A stretch of 64,000 nt of DNA, from NCBI GenBank assembly GCA_004431415.1, contig QPMI01000652.1:1-64000 (forward strand), read 5' to 3'. The notes under the pieces are model-generated. The model did no database searches and was not told where the DNA came from. It was given only the letters and a program-made list of their open reading frames with translations. Origin of the DNA: Cyanophora paradoxa (lineage: Eukaryota; Glaucocystophyceae; Cyanophorales; Cyanophoraceae). Made by a program: the position numbers and the translations under genes. Positions 10,068-19,307 of this stretch are shown here, piece after piece (positions within the stretch are counted from its first letter, which is position 1; each line of letters opens with the position of its first letter).

Positions 10068-11645
10068 ATGCCGGGCCGCGCGATCGAGGGCTCCGGCGGC
10101 GCCGGAGCGGTGGTGGCGGCGGCTCGCTCCCCGGCCGTCAAAAAGGCAAAGCAGGGCGGGCGCGGCGGCGGCGGCGGCGGCGGTGGAGGCGGAGGCGGCG
10201 GCGGCGGGCCGACCGAGGGACCCGCCGAGGACGCCGGCGGGGCGCCCGCCCGCAGCAGCAGCAGCAGGAGCGCGAGCACGACGGGGGCTCCGAGGGGCGC
10301 CCCGACGCCGAGCCTGGCGCCGCGGCCGCCGCGCCGCCGGCGCCCCCGGCAAGCCCAAGCGCCCCGCGGTGCGTTCCCCTCTCTCGCCGCCCCGGCCAAC
10401 TCTCATCCCGCCCGCGCCGCGCAGCCCGCGGGACGGCCGGCGGCACCCCCCCGCCCTCTCGGGGAAGCGCGCCAAGCTCTTTGCCGACGGCACCGGTGCG
10501 TCCCGTACCCCCCTCCCCTTTCCCTTTTTTCCCTCCCAGGGCCGCCCGCGCCGATGGGCGTCCCGGGGCGCAGGTCGCGGCGCCGAGGGGGGCGCCAGAG
10601 GCGCCGCGGAAGAGGCGCACGCCGCCGGCTTGGCGGGCGAGCGCTCGGACGGCTCCGGCCATGACGGCGGCAGCGAGGGGGACGGCAGCCAGCGCGAGGT
10701 GGGGCCGGACCCCCCCTCCCCCCTCCCTCCCCGCCCGGTTCGTCCCCTCTGACCGGTCTGCGCGCAGGGCCCCGGCTCGCACGACGAAGAAGACGACGAC
10801 GAAGGCAACGACGAGCGGGGCGACGAGGACGGGGCGGCAGCGACGCCGACGGGGCGACGGACCGCGCCCACGGGCGGGGCGGGGCCGGGGACCGGCCCTC
10901 AGCGCCGAGCTGCGCCGCGCGGCCGGCCTCCCGCCGGCGGTGACGCGGCGGGAGCGGGCGATCCGGGCCCGCTGGGCGCGCGCGGCGGCGCACCGCCGGG
11001 CGGCGGCGGCGCGGGAGGCGCTGGCGGAGCGGCTGCAGTCGACGCTGCGCCCGCGGGCCGAGCGGCTCGAGGCGCGCGCCGCCGAGCTGGGGCCCGAGGC
11101 GGCGGCCGCCGAGGCGGCCCACGTGCGGATGGTGGCGGAGCGGGCGGAGCTGCAGCTCGCCGCCTGCAAGGGCCGCCCGGGGCTCGAGCCCTCGATGCGG
11201 GCGGCGGCGGAGCGGGCGCGGCGCCAGCTCGAGACCGAGGAGCGGCGCGCCGCCCGCGCGCGATCCGCCAAGGCCGCCGCCGTCGCCGCGCGGCGCCGCG
11301 TCGAGGACGCCGAGGAGGCGCTGGAGGAGGACCCGAGCCCGGAGCCGATCTTCACCCCACCGGCCGCCGGCGCCTCCAGCGCCATCTACTGGGTCGCCCT
11401 CGCCGCCGCCCTCGCCCTCGGCGGCCCCGCCGCCGCCGACCCCGACGCCCAGGACCGCGCCGCCGCCGAGGCGGCCGCCGAGGCTGCCGCCGAGGCCGCC
11501 GCCGCCGCCGCCGTCGTCGACTCGTTCTCTTCTTCGTCTCCTCCGGAGGCGAAGACGGCCGCTCCGGCGCCGGCCCCGGAGCCCGGCCCCGCCCCGAGGC
11601 TCCTGCCCACGAGGCCGAGGGCGCCGCCCCTGCAGACGCCTAATC
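10068..11645 (+). CDS. Coiled-coil protein, probably multi-exon, function unknown
   Basis: A start at ATG 10068 (MPGRAIEGSGGAG) lies about 165 bases after a TATA-like CCTTAAAGGGAACC (9,901). GT-AG introns of about 45-70 bases fit near 10,371-10,427, 10,497-10,540 and 10,700-10,767. The convincing coding part is 10,900-11,600: an Ala/Arg/Glu-rich helical region (ALSAELRRAAGL... to ...VEDAEEALEEDPSPEP), then a short hydrophobic segment (AIYWVALAAALALGG, about 11,382-11,427) that could be a membrane anchor, then a Pro/Ala tail. How the acidic exon at 10,768 joins the helical frame is unclear. The 3' end is uncertain: stops occur in alternative frames at 11,641 and 11,758, and the next gene's promoter begins at 11,814. 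No family is recognised. Confidence 0.45.
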
Positions 11646-11813
11646 GAGACCCCTCCCCCCCCCCCCTCCCCACCCCCCCCCTCCCCACCCCGCCCCCTCT
11701 CCCTCTTTCTCCAACGACGAACGAAGCGCCTTCAGGACCCCCCGAGACGTTACGGGGTAGATGCAGGCGCGGGGTGGAGGGGGTGGGAGGGGGGGAGGGG
11801 GGAAGAATGCCAA

Positions 11814-11879
11814 GGGATTCCCGGGCGGCGTCGGGAATCCCGGGTCGAGCCGTCGAGACCGCGGGGTCGATAAAAGGGG
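11814..11879 (+). promoter_or_regulatory. Promoter of F-box gene 1: two palindromes plus TATA
   Basis: GGGATTCCCGGG (11814-11825) and GGGAATCCCGGG (11833-11844) precede GATAAAAGGGG (11869-11879). The ATG follows at 11971. This is the best-formed example of the promoter design shared in this window. Confidence 0.8.
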
Positions 11880-11970
11880 TTGCGCGGTGCCATCTCACAA
11901 CACGAGCGTGCACTATCGCCCGAGAAAAGGCCGCCCACCCCCACCAATTCTCGTACCGCTAGAGATACCG

Positions 11971-12960
11971 ATGGCCACGGAGACGACGCACATGGCGGCG
12001 GCGGCGGCGGCGCCCCTTTCCGAGCCGGCGGCGCCCAGGTTGATCGCCGACCTCCCCGACGAGATCGTTCGCATGGTAACGAAGCGGCTCGGGCCCTGGG
12101 ATGCCAAGCGCACCCTGGGGTCTACGAACCGCCGCTTTCGCGACTTGGTCAAAAACGACGACGGCGAGTGGGCGGCCTTGTGCAAGACGCAGCTCGGGAT
12201 CGTGGTTCCCGAAGACGCTCCGCCGGGGACGGCCTACAACGTCTACGCCGGCTTTTTCGCGACGCGCTGCCGCTTGTGCTTTGAGCGCGGCTTCTGGAAG
12301 CCCAGCGAGGAGCCGATGGTGATGGACCCGCTCTTGAACATGCGCCTCTGCTCCACCGACGCCCGCTGCGATCGTACCCCGATGAGCAGCATCTACACCA
12401 TTTCTTATGAATCGAAGAACAGCCACGACAATTACGGGCTATACGGAAACACCATCCCGCACCTAGTCGTCGACGCGGCCGGTCGAACGAATTACGCCGC
12501 CCTCGTCAGGGAGCGGGAGCGCCGCCGCGGCCTCCCCGCCCGCCCAGGCCTCCTCTCCATGGCGGAGATCGTCAAGCGCTACCACCTCGTCCCCCGCCGC
12601 AATACGAAGCACCGTCCGCGCGGGGCCCTCGCCGCGGCCGGCTACGACCCGGAGACGCTGGAGGAGCGCTTCGACCCCGCCGCCGTCCGTGCCTGGCTGG
12701 TCGATGAGGCCGGCGCCGGCATCCCCGATCCAGAGGGGCGCGCACGAAATCTCGAGAAGGCGGCAGAGTACCGCAAGCGCCGCCGCGGACAGTTCGAGCA
12801 GCACACTGCGCCGGCTGCGCATATGCATGCCACCGCTCCGGCTGCGCATGCCACCGCGCCGGCTGCGCCTGCCGCGGGGGCGGCCGGGGGTGGCGTCATG
12901 ATCAGCTATATGAACTATATATACGACGTCGATCTGGGAGAATTCGTTACCGCTCCTTGA
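11971..12960 (+). CDS. F-box-like protein 1 with zinc-binding middle domain, 329 aa
   Basis: Residues about 22-79 form an F-box-like domain: ADLPDEIVRMVTKRLG, then STNRRFRDLV and a Trp (GEWAALC). F-box domains bind Skp1 and bring substrates to a ubiquitin ligase. After it comes a possible zinc site (CRLC and later CSTDARC), then a block shared with the neighbouring gene (TNYAALVRERERRRG, LLSMAEIVKRYHLVP, GYDPETLEERFDP). The C-terminus has a basic helix and an Ala/Pro/His repeat tail (ATAPAAHATAPAA-like). The ATG fits the distance to the TATA box; the open frame extends upstream but through promoter sequence. No intron is seen. Together with F-box gene 2, the Skp1-like and the RING genes it suggests control of host ubiquitination. 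Confidence 0.75.
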   Translation: MATETTHMAAAAAAPLSEPAAPRLIADLPDEIVRMVTKRLGPWDAKRTLGSTNRRFRDLVKNDDGEWAALCKTQLGIVVPEDAPPGTAYNVYAGFFATRCRLCFERGFWKPSEEPMVMDPLLNMRLCSTDARCDRTPMSSIYTISYESKNSHDNYGLYGNTIPHLVVDAAGRTNYAALVRERERRRGLPARPGLLSMAEIVKRYHLVPRRNTKHRPRGALAAAGYDPETLEERFDPAAVRAWLVDEAGAGIPDPEGRARNLEKAAEYRKRRRGQFEQHTAPAAHMHATAPAAHATAPAAPAAGAAGGGVMISYMNYIYDVDLGEFVTAP

Positions 12961-13393
12961 TTGAAAAGAGGTTAGCGGCAGTTGTCAAAGTGCACGTGTA
13001 GAATACGAATAGCTAAAAACCTAGCTATAGAAATGATTATGATATTCGATAGCTATACCGATCGATATCATGAATCGAACGAGATTTGTTTGGAACAGCA
13101 AAGTGACCGTCAGTCCATGTGCGAAGCGATAATTATAATGTTTATAATCAAATCAGTTAACGTTCCAAGGACATAAAACTGAGCTTTAAGTTACATGAGT
13201 TACATGCGATGTATATGTGTGCGTAGGAAATTTAAAATCGCTCGCGCATGTTGCGCGCGAAACATGAATTCGAGACCTCTCGTGGAGCGGCCAAGGGTGG
13301 AAATTAAAGGGCGCGGACCCGAAGGGGCGCGGTGTCACGTGCAAGTGCACAGGGGTACGCTCCTTCCGGCATGCGCACCCCGGCCCCTCGGTC
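12961..13393. other. AT-rich intergenic spacer
   Basis: AT-rich sequence with many short self-complementary words (AGCTATAG, CGATATCG). I see no gene in it. It leads to the promoter of F-box gene 2. Confidence 0.6.
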
Positions 13394-13435
13394 GGGATTC
13401 CCGTTCACGAAAAAAACGGTGGCCGACAAAAGGGA
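13394..13435 (+). promoter_or_regulatory. Promoter of F-box gene 2
   Basis: GGGATTCCCG (13394-13403) precedes the TATA-like GACAAAAGGGA (13425-13435), with the ATG at 13525. The bases after the box (GCGCGGCGCCATTTC) nearly match those after the F-box gene 1 box (GCGCGGTGCCATCTC), perhaps an initiator, or inherited from the duplication. Confidence 0.75.
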
Positions 13436-13524
13436 TCGCGCGGCGCCATTTCGTCACTCGGGCGCGCCGACCCAAAGAAACGACGTCGACACCGGTACCG
13501 CACCCGATCCATCCAAAGATCTAG

Positions 13525-14541
13525 ATGACCCTGACGACGATGCCGACCCGTGCACTTGAGCTCGAGCCCGAATTTGTGGAGGCGGTGGCGCATGGAGGCC
13601 GCCCGGGCGCGTCGCCGGCGCCCGTGGCCGAGGCCGAGGCCGACATAAATCGCGAGATCGAGCTCACGATCGTGCCTGCCGCGCCAAAGTCGACGTCGGT
13701 GTCGTTTCTAGACCTCCCCGACGAGATCATCCGCGAAAAGATCGCCACCATGCTGGGCGCCAAGGGCGCCAACATGTACCTGGGATCCCTCTGCCGCCAC
13801 TTCCGCACCATCGTCAAGGAGCACGACCAGGCGTGGGCGCAGCTGTGCACGACGGAATTCGAGCTGGGCGTCACCAACATGGAGAGGGCCCCGCGCGGGG
13901 GGCCCCACGCCGCGTACTTTGCGTTTGCCGCCGTGCGCTGCAAGGCGTGCTTCTACGGCCACCGCGACTGGAGCCCCGCGGCCGACACGCCGTTTATCGA
14001 CCCGATCACAAAGTGGCCCGTCTGCGCCGACTGCGCCGCTCCCTACACGAGCACCGCGAACGGCGTGGCCATTGGTCACGTGATCAGCGCCATCTCTGGC
14101 GAGTCCCGCGAGGCCAGCGTCAAGTACGGCCTCTACGGAACCACCATCCCGCACCTCGCCGTCGACGCGGCCGGCTTTACGAACTATGCCGCCATCGTCA
14201 GGGAGCGGGAGCGCCGCCGCGGCCTCCCCGCCCGCCCGGGCCTCCTCTCCATGGCGGAGATCGTCAAGCGCTACCGCCTCGTCCCCGGTCGCTGTCTGCA
14301 TCACCGCCCGCGCGGGGCCCTCCCCGTGGCCGGCTACGACCCGGAGACGCTGGGGGAGCGCTTCGACCCCGCCGACGTCCGTGGCTGGCTGGTTGAGAAG
14401 GCCGAAATCCCCGATCCGGAGAGGCGTGTGCGCGATCTCGAGAAAAAGGCCGAGCGGCGCAAGCGCAAGCGACAGCAGGAGCCCGACGCCGAGCGCTCCG
14501 CCGCGCCGGGCGCGTCCGTAGAGGCCCACGCCGAGATCTAG
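13525..14541 (+). CDS. F-box-like protein 2, paralogue of the previous F-box gene, 338 aa
   Basis: The F-box lies at about residues 57-115: SFLDLPDEIIREKIATMLG, then LCRHFRTIV and AWAQLC. CKAC (139-142) and CADC (167-170) make a four-cysteine zinc site more regular than in the paralogue. The following block (TNYAAIVRERERRRG, LLSMAEIVKRYRLVP, GYDPETLGERFDP) is almost identical to F-box protein 1, while the N-terminal halves differ more. The C-terminus is a basic, Glu/Lys/Arg-rich helix. An alternative ATG at 13540 would shorten it by five residues. The expected role is as a substrate adaptor of an SCF-type ubiquitin ligase. Confidence 0.75.
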   Translation: MTLTTMPTRALELEPEFVEAVAHGGRPGASPAPVAEAEADINREIELTIVPAAPKSTSVSFLDLPDEIIREKIATMLGAKGANMYLGSLCRHFRTIVKEHDQAWAQLCTTEFELGVTNMERAPRGGPHAAYFAFAAVRCKACFYGHRDWSPAADTPFIDPITKWPVCADCAAPYTSTANGVAIGHVISAISGESREASVKYGLYGTTIPHLAVDAAGFTNYAAIVRERERRRGLPARPGLLSMAEIVKRYRLVPGRCLHHRPRGALPVAGYDPETLGERFDPADVRGWLVEKAEIPDPERRVRDLEKKAERRKRKRQQEPDAERSAAPGASVEAHAEI

Positions 14542-15355
14542 TATATCGTGGTTGATTAGATATATATATATATATAGGAAGATTGATTGCGATTGCGAGA
14601 GGTATGCGTTGCGCGGTTAACGTATACGTATACGCGTAGGTAAATCTCGCGCTCGTGCTCGTGGGAGATCATGGATATCGATATCGATCGGAAATGGATA
14701 TTTCGCACGCTTACGTATAATGCTCGTAAACATGTTTGCAATTTGTGGCTCCACGATGCAATCATTGAATGATTTGTTGAATAATCACTGAGATAAAACA
14801 TCGCCTTCCGATCCGCCACGTGCACGGCGCCTGCAAACTACGGCCTGGCCGGAAGCCTCTGGGGGGGATTACGTGCGCGTCCCGCGGCCGGCCTGACCCG
14901 ACGTTAACGCTAGCTATAGCTGGCGTGTGTCGAATTCAATTATAGTTCTTGGAAGCTTAAACTGTAAGATGGTCGACGTCGGTGCGATCGGCGAAGAAGG
15001 CAGTACTAGCGAATACGTAAACGTGCGATGCTTAAGCATGTACTACGTATACGGTATCATAGCATGCATTCGCATTGGTGCGTTCGTTTGCAATTCGAGT
15101 TCATTGAAAAAACTACGACGCCGACTCTGCAAGTTTGAATTTGCGGCAACAGTTTTCTACGCCGTTGCTGCACACGCGTACATACGTGCACATGTGTGCA
15201 CAACTCGCTGAATGTCAAATGATTGCAACGTGCGACCGTCCGGACGCAGTCTGTTTCATTCCCTCCTGTCCAGCCTGTACGTGTACGTGTATCCTTGCCG
15301 ACGGCGACGGGGGCGTACACGTACGGGATTCAGAAATCTTTTTCGGTCAGCGATC
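14542..15355. other. AT-rich intergenic spacer
   Basis: It contains a TA tract at about 14,561-14,576 and many words built from CGTATACG, ATCGATAT and GCATGC. No codon-like frame or promoter pair is seen. Confidence 0.55.
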
Positions 15356-15416
15356 GGGAATCCCGGCATGAAATTCCGCAGTGCCACGGTGCAGCGAGGA
15401 GGAGGGCTATAAAAGA
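15356..15416 (+). promoter_or_regulatory. Promoter of the TWE-motif gene 1
   Basis: GGGAATCCCGG (15356-15366) precedes TATAAAAGA (15408-15416). The ATG follows at 15501. A half palindrome GGGATTC lies at about 15,325. Confidence 0.75.
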
Positions 15417-15500
15417 GATCCACCTCATGATCAGCCTCGCAGACCACATCGGCAGTTCCGGATCCCTTTCGCAAAACAAAGCGGTTCAAACTCGCGAAAC

Positions 15501-15869
15501 ATGTCCAACGCGTTCGTCGAAGCCAACGTTACCGTCAACGGCGACGATGCTGTCACGTCGGTTGCAATCGGCGAGGAAGCGGGCGCGGTGGCGACGATGA
15601 CGTGCACGTGGGAAGAAATCGTGAGGCTCGCTGACCGCTTTATCGAGGACGACGACCGCATCCGCGCCGAGTCCGAGGCTGAGGTCACACCCGTCGCCAA
15701 CGGCGCCTACGGCAACACGGACATAGTTTGGCTCGGGAGCCTCTCGCCCGAGGAGATTCGAGCTGCGGCGGCGTCGGTGACGTGGGAGGAGATCGTGAGG
15801 CTCGGGGAGCGGTTCATCGAGGACGACAATCGCATCCGCGCCGAGTGCGAGGCCCGGGGCGATTGCTAG
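15501..15869 (+). CDS. Small acidic protein with two TWEEIV motifs, 122 aa
   Basis: The ATG at 15501 is chosen because it lies about 85 bases after the TATA box; the open frame extends upstream through the promoter. The protein contains the same motif twice: TWEEIVRLADRFIEDDDR and TWEEIVRLGERFIEDDNR, about 60 residues apart. A third copy of this motif is in the gene at 33145. The spacing Trp-x4-Leu/Val and the acidic end suggest a short amphipathic helix. No known family is recognised. Confidence 0.65.
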   Translation: MSNAFVEANVTVNGDDAVTSVAIGEEAGAVATMTCTWEEIVRLADRFIEDDDRIRAESEAEVTPVANGAYGNTDIVWLGSLSPEEIRAAAASVTWEEIVRLGERFIEDDNRIRAECEARGDC

Positions 15870-16471
15870 GTCGCGATTAATATTGATCAAGCTTATAAAT
15901 AGCTTGGATACCGTAGCACGTGTACGTATACAGTTCTGCGTCAGAAGCGATACATAATATACAAGCTTCACTGAGTCATGATCATGCCATGATGCATATG
16001 GATGCATGCGAATTCGACTGCACATACATATGCATGCATTTACATCATTACACACGTAAATATACGAGCTACTAAACGTATTATAGCTAAAACTAATGTA
16101 ATACGCATAATGTAAGGCACGTATATATATACCGCGCGGCGCGCAGCTGAAGTAGAGGTATACGTAGTACTACGGTACTTGGTAGGCGGCGTGGCCAATT
16201 CCGGATCCAAGTACGGCCTAAGCTTGCGTGCCCGTTTTTGCTCTTCGCATCGCCTCTAGATTTCCTCTCATATATAATCACCCTCTGAATCTCACACACA
16301 GCGTGGGTGTACGTAGCTATAACGTTCAATGGCTCACACGGGTACGTATACGGGTCGGTTTATTTCGCGTAACAAACCGTATATATATACGTAGTACGTA
16401 TACATGCGGGTCTGAAGAGAAAATGCGAGGCCCCACGGTACGGCCAGGGGGTAGAAGGGAGCGGGAAAGGA
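15870..16471. other. AT-rich intergenic spacer between convergent genes
   Basis: It is rich in GTATAC, GCATATGC and TATATATA words. No gene is seen. Confidence 0.55.
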
Positions 16472-17116
16472 TCACTGTAGCTGGTCACGAGCGCTAGCGG
16501 GGGCGGGGGCGGGGGCGGCCGCGAGGGCTGCGTCGAGCTCGGTAGCGAGCTCTTTGTAGATCTTTTGCTTGCCCCAACACATCAGCTCCTGGCAGAGATC
16601 CGCCTCTCGGTAGAGCCGGAACGCGAGCTCCGCCTTGGCGTACCCGCCGTTGTTCGAACGGGGTCCGCGGTACCGGCTGCCTTGGCCTTTCTCGCGGTAT
16701 TCGTTCACGTAGTCATCCCACATTTCCCGCTCAAGGCGGGGGAAGCGCTCCACATCCGTCCATGTCCCATCACTGAAGATCTTTTCTTTGAAGCCAGACC
16801 GTGCGCCTGTAACGCCGACGTATTGCTCGATACGGGCGCGCTTGAGGGCTGTGTCGATGGCATCTACGGCTCTGGCGCGCTTCGCGCCGATTATGGCGTC
16901 GCAGTCGAGGTTCACGACTTCACGGGCTCCGTCGGCGTAGACCTGAAGGCCCTCCTGGATCTCCTCGGAGCTGCATTCCTCCAAAGGCTTAGAGCGGAAA
17001 ATCCGGTAGCGGGCTTCGAGGGGCCGTTTGGCGCCGGCGGCGACGAGCTTTGGCTCGTCGTCCTTGAACACGGTCTTCGCGCGCTTGATCAGGCTCTTCA
17101 CTTTGCCGGCGTCCAT
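16472..17116 (-). CDS. Unknown 214-aa basic/helical protein
   Basis: It begins MDAGKVKSLIKRAK and has charged, mostly helical sequence with several Lys/Arg clusters (GAKRARAVDAID, LKRARIEQY) and an aromatic-rich middle (WTDVERFPRLEREMWDDY). It ends in an Ala/Pro tail. The start codon at 17114-17116 lies about 107 bases from a canonical TATA box, and two palindromes lie beyond it, so the gene is well supported although no domain is recognised. It converges with the TWE-motif gene upstream. Confidence 0.65.
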   Translation of the reverse strand: MDAGKVKSLIKRAKTVFKDDEPKLVAAGAKRPLEARYRIFRSKPLEECSSEEIQEGLQVYADGAREVVNLDCDAIIGAKRARAVDAIDTALKRARIEQYVGVTGARSGFKEKIFSDGTWTDVERFPRLEREMWDDYVNEYREKGQGSRYRGPRSNNGGYAKAELAFRLYREADLCQELMCWGKQKIYKELATELDAALAAAPAPAPASARDQLQ

Positions 17117-17222
17117 GGTCGATCGCGGGGGCGGTCTAGGTCTGGGCTGGCGTAAGCTTTTGGGTGCGCGGGCGAGACCGCGAGTGCGAATGACGATCGA
17201 TGCCGACCGGAGCGGACGCGAA

Positions 17223-17290
17223 CCCCTTTATAGACCCGCGATTCCCTTGGGGATCCGGGGGCTTGGGGGATTCCCGGTTGGGATTCCCGG
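17223..17290 (-). promoter_or_regulatory. Promoter of the 214-aa gene
   Basis: On the minus strand, palindromes at 17280-17290 (GGGATTCCCGG) and 17266-17277 precede CTATAAAGGGG (17223-17233). Confidence 0.75.
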
Positions 17291-17560
17291 CCCGACGGAC
17301 CCCGCCGCGTCCCAACCCCCCCGCCCCCCCCCCCCCCCCCTCGATCCTCTGCGTTCACATGAAGCCCAGCCCTCGCGGTGAAAAAAGCGCGAGACCGCGT
17401 CGCGCCTCGCCGAGCCTGTGGCGAGCTGGCCGGCGGCCGCCCGCCGCTCTGGCAGATGCCACGCCCGAGCGGGCCCGTTCAGGGGTACCCCCTCGCGCAC
17501 CCCGGCCTCGCTCACCGGCGGCGAGCACCCCGTACGGCTCGCTGCATCTGGCTCGCAGTA

Positions 17561-18130
17561 GGGGCGGCCTGGTCGATTCCGGCTACGGCGTGTGTACCCC
17601 TCAATCGCGCCCTCTCCGATTCTCGTACGCCCCTCGCGCTCGCCCTCGCTCGCCCTGCGGCCCGTTCGGTTCGCCGCAGCTGGTGCGCAGTAGGGGCGGC
17701 CTGGTCGATTCCGGCTACGGCGTGTGTACCCCTGCTAACGCTGCCCTTTTCCCTCCCTCTCCAACTACCCCTGGCCCTCCCGGGTCCCGCATCCTCTCAG
17801 CGAGGACCCGCAGGACGTCGGGGTACAGGCGCCGTAGCCGGAATCGACCAGGCGGGCGATAAGCGGCGGGGCTCGGTTCGGTCGTACCCCGCTCCCCCCG
17901 CCCCCGCCGCGCCCTCGCCTCGTCTCACCGCGCGCGAGCTCGCGGGTCCGCCCAGGGGTACAGGCGCCGTAGCCGGAATCGACCAGGCGGGCCATAAGCG
18001 GCGGGGCTCGGTTCGGTCGTACCCCCTGCTCCCCCCGCCCCCCGCTGCGCCCTCGCCCCGTCTCACCGCGAGCCCGCGCGTCCGCCCAGGGGTACAGGCG
18101 CCGTAGCCGGAATCGACCAGGCGGGCCATA
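17561..18130. repeat. Satellite module 1: two B repeats (+) facing three A repeats (-)
   Basis: B copies on the plus strand (cores near 17,568 and 17,700) read GGTCGATTCCGGCTACGG then CGTGTGTACCCC. A copies on the minus strand (cores near 17,822, 17,955 and 18,091) read as the reverse complement and end in GCGCCTGTACCCC. Unit spacing is about 132-136 bases. Read on the minus strand, the order is A forward then B reverse, the same as in the two big arrays. Confidence 0.85.
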
Positions 18131-18253
18131 AGCGGCGGGGCTCGGTTCGGCCGTACCCCCGCCCCCCCCCGACCCCGCCCGCTCGCCCCGTCTCACCGAG
18201 GGCACGTGCACGTCCCAATTAATATTAATATTGCAAGGGGGAAGATGGGAGGA

Positions 18254-18934
18254 TCACTGATCGTGAGCGGCCGCGGGGGCGGGCCGGGGGCGGGGGCCCG
18301 AGTGCAGCTCGGGGGGAACGAGCCACGCGGCCGAGCGGTAGCGATCGCGAAACGCCTGCGGCGCCCAGGCGGGGAGCGCCGCCGCCCCCTCGTCGAGGCG
18401 CCGCCCGTAGCCCTGCGGGTCCGCCCGCCACCGCGCCGCGTGCTCGCCGGCGAGAAAAGTGATGCCGGCGCCCGGGGCGGCGCGGCAGAGGGGGCAGCGA
18501 AAGTCGGCGGGGGGCAGCGAGGCGAGGCAGTGGAGGCAGAAGACGTGGTTGCAGGCGAGGCGGACGGGCCGCGCGTGCGGCTCCAGGCAGACCGCGCACG
18601 GGTCCCTCTCGTCGGCGCCGGCCGCGCCGGCCGCGGCCGGCAGCTCGGCGCTCGACGCGTTCCGCATGCACCAGCAGGTGAGGGCGGCGAGGTGGCCGAG
18701 GGAGACGAAGCGGGCGAGGGCGGCGGGGTCCGTGCGCGGGTCGCCCCCCGCCGGCGCCTCGACGACCTCGGTCTCGACCCAGGACTTGCCGCGCGCCACG
18801 GGCAGAGGCACGCGGATGGAGCCGCGCGCCGCGTCGTACTCGTGCAGACCGTGCCCGCTCCGCGCGCGGAGCGGGTCCCGCTCCCCGCCGAAGCGCCTGG
18901 GGTACGGGGTGGCCCGGTGCCCGCGGGCGCTCAT
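18254..18934 (-). CDS. RING-finger protein, probable E3 ubiquitin ligase, 226 aa
   Basis: The middle of the protein carries a textbook C3HC4 RING: C-x2-C-x11-C-x-H-x2-C-x2-C-x10-C-x2-C, starting CAVCLEPHARP and ending RCPLC. RING domains recruit an E2 enzyme and promote ubiquitin transfer. The flanking regions are unrecognised. I chose the ATG at 18934 (MSARGHRATPYP) because the TATA-like box at 19032-19042 lies about 100 bases away; the longer frame from 18994 would leave almost no leader. It is divergent from the primase-helicase gene and shares about 370 bases with it. Confidence 0.8.
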   Translation of the reverse strand: MSARGHRATPYPRRFGGERDPLRARSGHGLHEYDAARGSIRVPLPVARGKSWVETEVVEAPAGGDPRTDPAALARFVSLGHLAALTCWCMRNASSAELPAAAGAAGADERDPCAVCLEPHARPVRLACNHVFCLHCLASLPPADFRCPLCRAAPGAGITFLAGEHAARWRADPQGYGRRLDEGAAALPAWAPQAFRDRYRSAAWLVPPELHSGPRPRPAPAAAHDQ

Positions 18935-19031
18935 GGGGTAGGGAGAACCCTGCGTCGACCGAGTTCGAGCGGACGGGGTACTGCGGTCGCGCACCCCTCG
19001 CTCTTCCTCGTCTACCCCCCGCCCAGGGGCG

Positions 19032-19238
19032 CCCTTTTATGGTCGGACGCGGCGGGCGTGCGGGGCGGGGACGGGGGCGGGGAGGGGAGGGGTTCGGAGC
19101 ACCTCGCCGGGGTACGCGGCGGGCGGGGAGCCGCGCCCCGCCGGCTCGGGTCGCGCGGGGAGCGGCACCGGCCGCGGAGGGCGGGGGTACGGCCGGCCGC
19201 GGCGCGGGATTCCCGTTCGTTTCCGCCAAGAAAAGGGG
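19032..19238. promoter_or_regulatory. Divergent promoter region, RING gene and primase-helicase
   Basis: Minus strand: CATAAAAGGGC at 19032-19042 for the RING gene. Plus strand: GGGATTCCCG (19206-19215) followed by GAAAAGGGG (19230-19238) for the primase-helicase, whose first ATG in frame is 19308. Confidence 0.7.
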
Positions 19239-19307
19239 CCCGCCCCGCGGGGAGGAGGGGCGTTGATCGCCATTCCTCGCCTGCGCCAGGGAAAAAGCGA
19301 GAACGGA

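Noticed and set aside
10183-10200. GGC-run expansion as a functional repeat
   Set aside because: Simple triplet runs are common throughout this GC-rich DNA and nothing marks this one as special.
17567-17600. tRNA genes in the satellite units
   Set aside because: Only a T-arm-like piece fits. I find no acceptor stem, anticodon arm or A box.
17560-18130. CRISPR array
   Set aside because: The repeats are spaced at about 130 bases with related, not unique, spacers, occur on both strands and lie in eukaryotic-type DNA. No cas genes are present.
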